The notes under the pieces are model-generated. The model saw only the letters and a program-made list of their open reading frames with translations. It made no database searches and was not told the origin of the DNA. Shown piece after piece: positions 11,608 through 17,702 of a stretch of DNA of 21,713 nt. Source of the stretch: an uncultured Streptococcus sp. (GTDB lineage Bacteria > Bacillota > Bacilli > Lactobacillales > Streptococcaceae); contig CAJZGT010000008.1 in NCBI GenBank assembly GCA_916048145.1, positions 1 through 21,713 on the forward strand, written 5' to 3'. How positions within the stretch are numbered: the first letter of the stretch is position 1; every line of letters begins with the position of its first letter. Made by a program: the position numbers and the translations under genes.

Positions 11608-12645
11608 ATGAAAGCATACACAGAGCGTGTATTTGGAAATGTTGAGGGCAAGGATGTCTTGGCCTATCGATTTGAGACGGACGGTGGCTACCAGCTTGAG
11701 GTTATGTCTTATGGTGCGACCATCTTGCGCTATGTAACGCCTGACAAGGCTGGAAATTTTGCTAATGTTATCTTGGGATTTGATGACTTTGATAGCTATG
11801 TAGGCAATAGTCCCAAGCATGGAGCTAGCGTAGGTCCTGTGGCGGGCCGTATTGCAGGTGCGACCTTTGAGCTTAATGGCAAGATCTATGATCTTGAAGT
11901 CAACAATGCTAGCAACTGTAACCACAGTGGTTCAACTGGTTGGGATTCGAGCTTGTTTGAATTGGTTGAAGTGAGCGACCATGGCTTGACTCTCTACACA
12001 GAGCGTACAGAAGGGACAGGAGGATTTCCTGGCAATCTCAAGATCTGGATCAGCTATCACTTGGAAGAAACTGGTGCCTATGAAATTAGCTACAAGGTGA
12101 CGACAGATCAGGATACGCTGGTCAATCCCACCAACCACAGCTATTTTAACTTGTCTGGTGATTTCACGCAGACGATTGACCGTCATGTCTTCCAACTAAA
12201 CACAGAGGGCATTTACCCAATCGCTCCCGACGGTGTTCCTGCAAAAACTCCAGATGTTACTCGTGATGTGGTCAAACACATCTACAATGGTGCCTTGTTG
12301 AAGGATATCTTTGCAGAAGAAGATGAGCAAATCCAGCTGGTATCTGGTTTAGATCATCCATTTGCCCTTCCTGCAGGCCATGACAATGCTGGTTTCCTTT
12401 ATGACCAAAACTCAGGTCGCTTCCTGCTTTTCAAGACAGAGGCTCCTTGCTTTGTGGTCTACACAGCAAACTTTGTGGATGAGAGTATCATCATAGGGGG
12501 TCAGACAATGGTACAGCACAATGGGATTGCCCTTGAAGCGCAAGCTTTACCAGATTCCATTCACAGTGACCTTAAAGACCAAGTCATTCTTAAAGCTGGC
12601 CAAACCTTCACCAGTAAGACACGTTATGAGCTTGTTGTTAAGTAA
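11608..12645 (+). CDS. galM: Aldose 1-epimerase (mutarotase) GalM
   Basis: This 345-aa enzyme interconverts alpha and beta anomers of galactose or glucose, so that beta-galactose released by BgaC can enter the Leloir pathway. Seen are the GalM motifs GPVAGRIAGATFELNG near residue 75, the catalytic His in NPTNHSYFNLSG (H177) and the catalytic Glu in GIALEAQALPDSIH (E310). A further conserved His lies in NCNHSGSTGWD. AAAAGGAGAAG precedes the start. The 114-bp gap from agaS shows no clear promoter, so galM is most likely the last gene of the operon, closed by the hairpin at 12680-12726. Confidence 0.95.
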   Translation: MKAYTERVFGNVEGKDVLAYRFETDGGYQLEVMSYGATILRYVTPDKAGNFANVILGFDDFDSYVGNSPKHGASVGPVAGRIAGATFELNGKIYDLEVNNASNCNHSGSTGWDSSLFELVEVSDHGLTLYTERTEGTGGFPGNLKIWISYHLEETGAYEISYKVTTDQDTLVNPTNHSYFNLSGDFTQTIDRHVFQLNTEGIYPIAPDGVPAKTPDVTRDVVKHIYNGALLKDIFAEEDEQIQLVSGLDHPFALPAGHDNAGFLYDQNSGRFLLFKTEAPCFVVYTANFVDESIIIGGQTMVQHNGIALEAQALPDSIHSDLKDQVILKAGQTFTSKTRYELVVK

Positions 12646-12652
12646 AAAAGTT

Positions 12653-12740
12653 GGTCAAAAAGTCTTTAAAATTAAAATAACGCATATTGTCAGGTGCTGA
12701 AAAGTTTGATAATGTGCGTTTTATTATGGAAAGATTTACT
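12653..12740 (+). repeat. Small hairpin repeat, copy 1 (acts as terminator after galM)
   Basis: This segment shares flank, loop and tail words with copy 2 at 14171-14256. Shared words are CTTTAAAATTAAAA before the stem, GGTG[C/T]TGAAAAG at the loop, and TTTTATT with AGATTTA after it. The stem sequences differ more than the surroundings, with compensating G-U pairs. Confidence 0.7.
12680..12726 (+). terminator. Terminator of the bgaC-galM operon
   Basis: A 13-bp stem (12680-12692 with 12707-12719, two G-U pairs) and a 14-nt loop are followed by TTTTATT, 35 nt after the galM stop. It is part of the small hairpin repeat. Confidence 0.7.
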
Positions 12741-12781
12741 TTATCTTATCCTGAAATGGCCTTATTTTTGAGTTATCTGGC

Positions 12782-12809
12782 TTGACTTTCTTGATGGAAA
12801 TTATATAAT
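12782..12809 (+). promoter_or_regulatory. Promoter of the VOC-family gene
   Basis: TTGACT (12782-12787), a 16-bp spacer and consensus TATAAT (12804-12809) lie 38 nt before the start codon, with no cre or other operator evident. Confidence 0.7.
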
Positions 12810-12847
12810 AGATGTAATGAAAAAGATTACAACAGAGGAGGCATCCT

Positions 12848-13702
12848 ATGACCTATGAATACAAGAGCCACATTTATTTAGCAGAGGCAGTTTTAAATGT
12901 AAAGGATTTGGCAAGTCAAACATCCTTTTATCAGCAAATCATTGGTTTAGAAATCCTATCTCAAACGGAGACAGAGACCGTTTTAGGCATTGATGGAAAA
13001 GCCTTGGTACAGCTGATTCAAGCACAAGAGAGCGGAGAAGTGAGGGAACATTATGGTCTTTACCATCTGGCTATTCTCTTGCCGACACGAAAGGCTTTGG
13101 CTGATGTCTTGAAACACCTGACAGATTTACAGATTCCTCTTGTCGGCGGTGCAGACCACGGTTACAGTGAGGCCCTTTATTTGGAGGATTTGGAGGGAAA
13201 TGGCATCGAGCTCTATCGAGATAAGCCAGTTTCCACATGGGATATTCGAGACGATGGACGAATTATCGGAGTGACGGAGGCTCTTGCTGCACAGGATATC
13301 TATGAGTCGGGGGAAAGAGTAGAGTCCTTTACTTTAGCCGAGGGTACGAGAATGGGGCATATTCATCTTTCCGTCAAGGATAGTCGAAAGTCCAGCCAGT
13401 TTTATCAAAAAGTGTTAGGACTAGAGGATAAATTTAGTGTGCCTAGCGCTAGTTGGATTGCGGCTGGAGATTACCATCATCATTTAGCTGTCAACGAATG
13501 GGGAGGAAAAGGCCTAGCTCCGCGTAAGCAAGGCTTGCCAGGTTTGGCCTATTATGTTATTGAGGTAGCTCGTAAAGAAGAACTGTTAACGATTGTTCAG
13601 CGAGCACAAGAAGTTGATGTACCAATCAAATGGCTGACATCGAGCCAGTTGGAAATCACAGACCCAGATGGAATAGTGACTCGTGTTCGCTTAGATAGAT
13701 AA
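12848..13702 (+). CDS. Two-domain VOC-superfamily protein, CatE-like dioxygenase/glyoxalase
   Basis: The 284-aa protein has two VOC units (about residues 8-130 and 165-280). It matches the layout of the Bacillus catechol-2,3-dioxygenase CatE group by length and motifs: YHLAILLP and LEGNGIELYRDKP in unit 1, GHIHLSV and YHHHLAVNEWGGKG in unit 2. Metal ligands are split. Unit 1 lacks the first-strand His but has the later His and the Glu; unit 2 has both His but no Glu (its end reads DPDGIVTRVRL). The substrate is unknown: ring-cleaving dioxygenase, glyoxalase or a thiol-adduct enzyme are all possible. GAGGAGG precedes the ATG, and the gene has its own promoter. It sits next to a persulfide-sensing repressor, though no shared operator is visible. 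Confidence 0.8.
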   Translation: MTYEYKSHIYLAEAVLNVKDLASQTSFYQQIIGLEILSQTETETVLGIDGKALVQLIQAQESGEVREHYGLYHLAILLPTRKALADVLKHLTDLQIPLVGGADHGYSEALYLEDLEGNGIELYRDKPVSTWDIRDDGRIIGVTEALAAQDIYESGERVESFTLAEGTRMGHIHLSVKDSRKSSQFYQKVLGLEDKFSVPSASWIAAGDYHHHLAVNEWGGKGLAPRKQGLPGLAYYVIEVARKEELLTIVQRAQEVDVPIKWLTSSQLEITDPDGIVTRVRLDR

Positions 13703-13795
13703 AACTAGGAATTTCTATCAAGTTATCAGCATGGGTAATTTGCCTTTTGAAAAGTCTTTGGTAACAGAACTGCGTGAGACGGATGGGCGAGAATT

Positions 13796-13824
13796 TTGAC
13801 AAAGGAGCTGATTAGAGATATAAT
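13796..13824 (+). promoter_or_regulatory. Promoter of the CsoR/CstR-family gene
   Basis: Perfect TTGACA (13796-13801) and TATAAT (13819-13824) with a 17-bp spacer predict strong expression. No copy of the palindrome at 16732-16752 lies here, so autoregulation is not evident. Confidence 0.85.
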
Positions 13825-13851
13825 GAAGAAAAATCGAGCAAGGAAAAAGAA

Positions 13852-14109
13852 ATGACAAACTCAAAGTATATCACTCGTTTGAAACGTTCAGAGGGCCAGT
13901 TGCGTGGGATTCAAAAGATGATTGAAGAAGATCGTGACTGTGCTGATATTGTGACGCAACTAACAGCCGTGAAATCTAGTGTAGAGCGCGTGATTGAGAT
14001 GATCATTACCGAAAACCTTACTGAATGTATCAATCAGCCGCTAGATGATCCTGAAGCCCAAAAGGAACGCCTAGAAAAGGCTATCCGATACTTGATTAAA
14101 CGGAAATAA
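13852..14109 (+). CDS. cstR: CsoR/RcnR-family repressor, CstR-type persulfide sensor
   Basis: This 85-aa all-helical repressor belongs to the CsoR/RcnR/FrmR family (LKRSEGQLRGIQKMIEEDRD is the family helix). In copper-sensing CsoR the ligands are Cys, His and Cys. Here Cys30 and Cys59 are kept but the His position, four residues before the second Cys, is Asn55 (ENLTEC). That is the CstR pattern, in which the two Cys form di- or polysulfide bridges with reactive sulfur species and DNA is released. A CstR-like palindrome controls the convergent rhodanese operon 2.6 kb away, which fits. The ribosome site AAGGAAAAAG is moderate. Copper or formaldehyde sensing are the alternatives, disfavoured by the residues. 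The terminator hairpin follows at 14193. Confidence 0.85.
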   Translation: MTNSKYITRLKRSEGQLRGIQKMIEEDRDCADIVTQLTAVKSSVERVIEMIITENLTECINQPLDDPEAQKERLEKAIRYLIKRK

Positions 14110-14170
14110 AGAGATGAGAGTTGCAAAGATCTCTGCTATTAGAATAGTTGAATGTGAATCAAGAGAGGCT

Positions 14171-14256
14171 GGAAAAAATCTTTAAAATTAAAAAAATGCA
14201 TACTATCAGGTGTTGAAAAGCCCTGATAGTATGCATTTTATTGTGGGGAGATTTAT
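14171..14256. repeat. Small hairpin repeat, copy 2
   Basis: Same repeat family as 12653-12740, but with a longer and perfect stem. Its right edge (AGATTTA) runs directly into the BOX element at 14254, suggesting one element inserted at the border of the other. Confidence 0.7.
14193..14239. terminator. Bidirectional terminator between cstR and the rhodanese operon
   Basis: A perfect 18-bp stem (14193-14210 with 14222-14239) and 11-nt loop lie between convergent genes. The plus strand ends TTTTATT; the minus strand ends in a run of seven T followed by AATTTT. It can serve cstR on one side and the rhodanese operon on the other, with the latter reading through the BOX first. Confidence 0.85.
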
Positions 14257-14408
14257 ACTCTTCGAAAATCTCTTCAAACCACGTTAGCTTCACCATGCCG
14301 TAGAAATATGTTCCTGACTTTGTCAATCTTATCTACAGCCTCAAAACAGTGTTTTGAGCAGTCTGCGGCTAGCTTCCTAGTTTGCACTTTGATTTTCATT
14401 GAGTATTA
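14254..14408 (-). repeat. BOX element (boxA-boxB-boxC)
   Basis: The 155-bp element is read on the minus strand. BoxA lies at about 14350-14408 (TACTCAATGAAAATCAAAGT, then GCAAACTAGGAAGCTAGCCG). BoxB is in the middle, and boxC runs to 14254, ending GAGATTTTCGAAGAGTATA. Sequence and total length fit an A1-B1-C1 BOX, a dispersed repeat typical of S. pneumoniae and close relatives. With the hairpin it fills most of the 342-bp gap 14110-14451, which has no gene. Confidence 0.93.
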
Positions 14409-14451
14409 CTTCATTTTCTCCTGAAATTGAGTTTTGCCCAGCTCCTCTTGA

Positions 14452-14748
14452 TTATTCTACTTGACCTGGCCAAGCATTCATGCCACCTTCTACATTGATA
14501 ACGGTGAGGCCTTGGGAGCTGAGAAATTGGCAGGCAGAGGCAGAACGCACTCCACCTTGACAGATGACATGGTATTCATGGTCAGGTTTGAGTTCTTTGT
14601 ATCCTTGTTCCAAGGTACTTAACGGAAGATTTTTGGCACCTGGTGCATGTCCTGCTTGGAATTCATGTACTTTACGGACATCGATAAGTTCTAGATTTTC
14701 ATTTTGATATTTTTCATAAAAGTCAGCCATGCTGATATTAGTTTCCAT
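14452..14748 (-). CDS. Single-domain rhodanese (third gene of the sulfur operon)
   Basis: This 98-aa cytoplasmic sulfurtransferase carries sulfane sulfur on Cys63 in the loop CQGGVRS. The domain begins ELIDVRKVHEFQAGHAPGAK and ends INVEGGMNAWPGQ, a full rhodanese fold of the GlpE/PspE size. The Gln after the Cys differs from the CHSG loops of the other two rhodaneses here, which suggests a different acceptor. Its start overlaps the end of the CoA-persulfide-reductase gene by 11 bp, with a weak AAAGAG ribosome site, so translation is probably coupled. An alternative start is the ATG seven codons in (14730). Confidence 0.9.
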   Translation of the reverse strand: METNISMADFYEKYQNENLELIDVRKVHEFQAGHAPGAKNLPLSTLEQGYKELKPDHEYHVICQGGVRSASACQFLSSQGLTVINVEGGMNAWPGQVE

Positions 14749-16393
14749 ATTCTACTCTTTCTGGCTTAGCCATTTTGTATAGTGAATAAGCGCCGTCAAG
14801 GTTTTGGACGGTAAATCCTGCTTGTTTGAGGATACGCTCTGCGATATAGCTGCGCAAACCACTGTGGCAGCTAACGATATAGGCTTGATTCTTGTCCAGT
14901 TCGTCCAAGCGCTCCCGTAGTTCGTTTAGGGGGATGTGGATGGTATCGACTTTGAGTCGACCACTTTGGAATTCGCAACTTGTCCGTACATCTAGGAATT
15001 TCTTTCCCTTAGCTAGTTCGTCTTCTAGCTGGTACCATTGAATATTGTCGCTGAGACCTTCGATAAGGTTCAAGGCTGCGTAGCCCAGCATATTGACGGG
15101 ATCCTTGGCCGAGCCAAATGGTGGCGCATAGGTGAACTCCAATTCTGGTAAGTCAAAGACGGTGAGATTTCCCTTGATAGCAGTTGCCAGAATATCGATT
15201 CGCTTGTCAACGCCTTTCTTCCCGACTCCTTGGGCACCGTAGATTTTTCCAGTGGTTGGGTCAAAGAGAAGCTTCAAGGTCATATCAGTAGCGCCTGGAT
15301 AATAACCAGCGTGGTCTTTCCCACTGACATGAAGGGCCTTGTAAGGAAGTTGATTCATGCTAAGGATACGCTCGCTGAGACCAGTCGAAGCAGCTGTCAT
15401 ATCAAAGGCACGAACGATAGCAGTGCCGATACTGCCCTTGTTTGTACGTTCTAGTCCTGCGATGACGTCTGCCACTTGTCGTCCCTGACGATTGGCAGGA
15501 GAAGCGAGAGAGATGAGAGCATCTTGGCCTGTAATCTCTTGCTTGACGACGATGGCATCCCCAACTGCAAAGATATCTTTTTGACTAGTTTCGTAATGTT
15601 CATTGACCAGGATTCCACCACGAAGTCCCAGTTCAACCCCCGCAGATTTGGCCAATCCATTTTCAGGTTCAACACCGACAGAAAGGATAGTGAGGTCAGA
15701 AGTGATCTTTTGACCATTTTCGAGAACGATGACTTTTCCTTGGTCTTCAAATCGAGTCGCAGACTGGGAAGTGATAACGCGGACACCATTTGCCAGCAAT
15801 TCTGTTTGGACAAAGGCTGCCATTTCCTGATCTAATGGCGGCAAGACATGGGGTGCTTTCTCAACAATAGTAACTTGCAATCCACGTTTCGCCAGATTTT
15901 CAGCCATTTCAAGCCCGATAAAGCCTGCACCGATAACGACAGCTTCTTTTGGATGATTGTCCAAGGCTGCCATAATTTCATCGAGATCGGGAACGTTGCG
16001 AAGCGTGTAGGTATTCTTAGTTTCTGCCAAACCCTTAATGGCAGGAATAAATGGTTTAGCTCCTGGGGAGAGAATCAACTTATCGTAGTTTTCTGTAAAT
16101 TCTTGTCCATCGTATCGTACCGTCACAGTGTGTTCTGCTGGCGAAATGCTGATGACCTCATGGAAAGGACGAACATCCAGATTAAAGCGTGCCTTGAGAC
16201 TTTCAGGAGTTTGGACTAATAAACTATCTCGGTTTGCAATTTCTCCTGAAACATAGTAAGGAAGCCCACAGTTTGCAAAGGAAACAAAGGGACCTTTCTC
16301 AAAAATAGTGATTTCAGCGTCTTCCATGAGACGTCTGAGACGGGTTGCTGCTGACATTCCGCCTGCAACTCCCCCGACAATGATAATTTTCAT
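14738..16393 (-). CDS. CoA-disulfide/CoA-persulfide reductase with C-terminal rhodanese
   Basis: The 551-aa flavoenzyme has an FAD-binding N-terminus (IIVGGVAGGMSAATRLRR), the single redox Cys42 in FVSFANCGLPYYVSG, and an NAD(P)H site VVIGAGFIGLEMAENLAKRG near residue 150. The GDAI FAD motif, a dimerisation domain (to about 440) and a fused rhodanese with active Cys509 in CHSGLRS complete it. This is the CoADR-Rhd class, which reduces CoA disulfide or CoA persulfide. The rhodanese arm delivers sulfane sulfur to the Cys42/CoA site. Expression under a CstR operator favours persulfide removal as the main role. GGAGAAAG precedes the ATG, and the upstream rhodanese gene ends 20 bp before it. Naming as CoADR versus CoA-persulfide reductase remains a matter of activity. 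Confidence 0.92.
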   Translation of the reverse strand: MKIIIVGGVAGGMSAATRLRRLMEDAEITIFEKGPFVSFANCGLPYYVSGEIANRDSLLVQTPESLKARFNLDVRPFHEVISISPAEHTVTVRYDGQEFTENYDKLILSPGAKPFIPAIKGLAETKNTYTLRNVPDLDEIMAALDNHPKEAVVIGAGFIGLEMAENLAKRGLQVTIVEKAPHVLPPLDQEMAAFVQTELLANGVRVITSQSATRFEDQGKVIVLENGQKITSDLTILSVGVEPENGLAKSAGVELGLRGGILVNEHYETSQKDIFAVGDAIVVKQEITGQDALISLASPANRQGRQVADVIAGLERTNKGSIGTAIVRAFDMTAASTGLSERILSMNQLPYKALHVSGKDHAGYYPGATDMTLKLLFDPTTGKIYGAQGVGKKGVDKRIDILATAIKGNLTVFDLPELEFTYAPPFGSAKDPVNMLGYAALNLIEGLSDNIQWYQLEDELAKGKKFLDVRTSCEFQSGRLKVDTIHIPLNELRERLDELDKNQAYIVSCHSGLRSYIAERILKQAGFTVQNLDGAYSLYKMAKPERVEYGN

Positions 16394-16413
16394 TGACTTT
16401 CTCCTTTATACAT

Positions 16414-16719
16414 CTAGATGACTTTACCTGTCCAAGCGCTCATACCACCTCGGACATTGATGACATCGTAGCCTTTTTTCTTTAGCTTTTTAGCAGCCAT
16501 CCTACTACGCACACCAGAATGACAAATGACATAGAGTGTTTCTTTTGTCGCTGGTGTGTAGGAACCAATTTCGGTTAGAGGAACATTTTTGGCATTTTTG
16601 ATATGACCTCTACGAAATTCCATTGGCGTCCGAACATCCAGTAGCTGAATCGGTTCTCTGAGTTTAGCTTCTAACTCGCTGGTAGAAATACTGTCAATTT
16701 TTGTAAATAAGTGAAACAT
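16414..16719 (-). CDS. Single-domain rhodanese (first gene of the sulfur operon)
   Basis: This 101-aa sulfurtransferase has active-site Cys66 in CHSGVRS, preceded by LLDVRTPMEFRRGHIKNAKN and followed by INVRGGMSAWTG. An in-frame GTG at 16725 overlaps the GGAGGT ribosome site (16724-16729), so the ATG at 16719 is chosen. It is the promoter-proximal gene of the operon controlled by the palindrome at 16732-16752. It probably collects sulfane sulfur from thiosulfate, polysulfide or protein persulfide for the next enzyme; the donor is unknown. Confidence 0.92.
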   Translation of the reverse strand: MFHLFTKIDSISTSELEAKLREPIQLLDVRTPMEFRRGHIKNAKNVPLTEIGSYTPATKETLYVICHSGVRSRMAAKKLKKKGYDVINVRGGMSAWTGKVI

Positions 16720-16731
16720 AGGCACCTCCGA

Positions 16732-16752
16732 ATATACCCTTATGGGGTATAT
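16732..16752 (-). promoter_or_regulatory. CstR-type operator
   Basis: The 21-bp dyad ATATACCC-N5-GGGTATAT resembles CsoR/CstR operators (G/C tract flanked by TAT ends, as in staphylococcal cst promoters). It overlaps the last two bases of the -10 and covers the start site, so binding would block initiation. It is the only copy seen in the window. Confidence 0.8.
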
Positions 16753-16779
16753 TAAACCATGAAGTCAAGCTTTTGTCAA
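16751..16779 (-). promoter_or_regulatory. Promoter of the rhodanese/CoA-persulfide reductase operon
   Basis: On the minus strand TTGACA (16774-16779), 17-bp spacer, TTTAAT (16751-16756). The start is predicted near 16744, inside the operator. Confidence 0.8.
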
Positions 16780-16851
16780 GCAAGTTGTTTTGACTTGGTG
16801 GAGATTGGTTGCGATTGTATTGTTTTCATTCTCAGTTCATCAGCTTCCTCC

Positions 16852-16879
16852 TTGACACTCGGTCAGCTTTTGATACAAT
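16852..16879 (+). promoter_or_regulatory. Promoter of the nucleoside-phosphorylase-like gene
   Basis: TTGACA (16852-16857), 16-bp spacer, TACAAT (16874-16879), 25 nt before the start codon. It is divergent from the sulfur operon promoter with about 70 bp between the -35 elements. Confidence 0.75.
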
Positions 16880-16904
16880 AGTACAAAATTAGAGGAGGTG
16901 GGTT

Positions 16905-17669
16905 ATGATTCAGAAACATGCGATTCCCATTTTAGAGTTTGATGACAATCCTCAGGCGGTCATCATGCCCAATCACGAGGGGCTAGACTTGCACTTACCA
17001 AAGAAGTGTGTCTATGCTTTTTTAGGTGAGGAGATTGACCGTTATGCGAGGGAAGTAGGGGCGGACTGTGCCGGCGAATTTGTTTCTGCCACCAAGACCT
17101 ATCCAGTCTATGTCGTGAACTACAAAGGCGAAGAACTTTGTCTGGCTCAGGCTCCTGTTGGTTCCGCTCCAGCAGCCCAGCTTATGGATTGGTTGATTGG
17201 CTATGGTGTGGAGCAGATTATTTCCACTGGAACCTGTGGTGTGCTGGCTGATATAGAAGAAAATGCCTTTCTAGTTCCTGTTCGCGCTCTGCGAGATGAA
17301 GGAGCTAGTTATCACTATGTGGCACCTTCTCGTTATATGGAAATTCAGACAGAGGCTATTGCTGCTATTGAGCAAGTTTTGGAGGCTAGAGGGATTCCTT
17401 ATGAAGAAGTCATGACCTGGACGACAGATGGTTTTTACCGAGAAACTGCTGAAAAGGTGGCTTATCGCAAGGAAGAAGGCTGTGCTGTTGTGGAGATGGA
17501 GTGTTCTGCGCTTGCGGCAGTAGCCCAACTGCGTGGGGTTTTCTGGGGAGAATTGTTGTTTACAGCTGATTCCTTAGCAGACTTGGACCAGTACGATAGT
17601 CGTGACTGGGGTTCAGAAGCTTTCGAGAAGGCCTTGGAACTCTGCCTTGAGATAGCTTCTCAGATATAG
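16905..17669 (+). CDS. Nucleoside phosphorylase family protein (Pnp/Udp type)
   Basis: The 254-aa cytoplasmic protein carries the family marks of PNP/UDP phosphorylases: QAPVGSAPAAQLMDWLIGYG and IISTGTCGVL (about residues 82-117), and VVEMECSALAAVAQLRG (about 195-211), where MECSA corresponds to the ribose-binding MExE motif. It would split a nucleoside with phosphate into base and ribose-1-phosphate. The base preference cannot be read from sequence. The N-terminus, with IPILEFDDNPQAVIMPNHEG, differs from classical DeoD and Udp and suggests a separate subgroup. AGGAGGTG gives a strong ribosome site. Its stop is 33 bp before trkH, but trkH seems to have its own promoter. Confidence 0.85.
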   Translation: MIQKHAIPILEFDDNPQAVIMPNHEGLDLHLPKKCVYAFLGEEIDRYAREVGADCAGEFVSATKTYPVYVVNYKGEELCLAQAPVGSAPAAQLMDWLIGYGVEQIISTGTCGVLADIEENAFLVPVRALRDEGASYHYVAPSRYMEIQTEAIAAIEQVLEARGIPYEEVMTWTTDGFYRETAEKVAYRKEEGCAVVEMECSALAAVAQLRGVFWGELLFTADSLADLDQYDSRDWGSEAFEKALELCLEIASQI

Positions 17670-17687
17670 CTACTCTCCTTCTTTTTA

Positions 17688-17696
17688 TGGTACAAT
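17688..17696 (+). promoter_or_regulatory. Extended -10 promoter of trkH
   Basis: TGG followed by TACAAT (17691-17696) forms an extended -10, and no matching -35 is seen. The usual start point, 6-7 nt downstream, falls on or next to the trkH ATG at 17703. Confidence 0.5.
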
Positions 17697-17702
17697 GGAT
17701 GT

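Noticed and set aside
13852-14109. Copper-sensing CsoR as the identity of the small repressor
   Set aside because: The required His ligand is Asn55, and the nearby operator controls sulfur genes, with no copper exporter or chaperone in the window.
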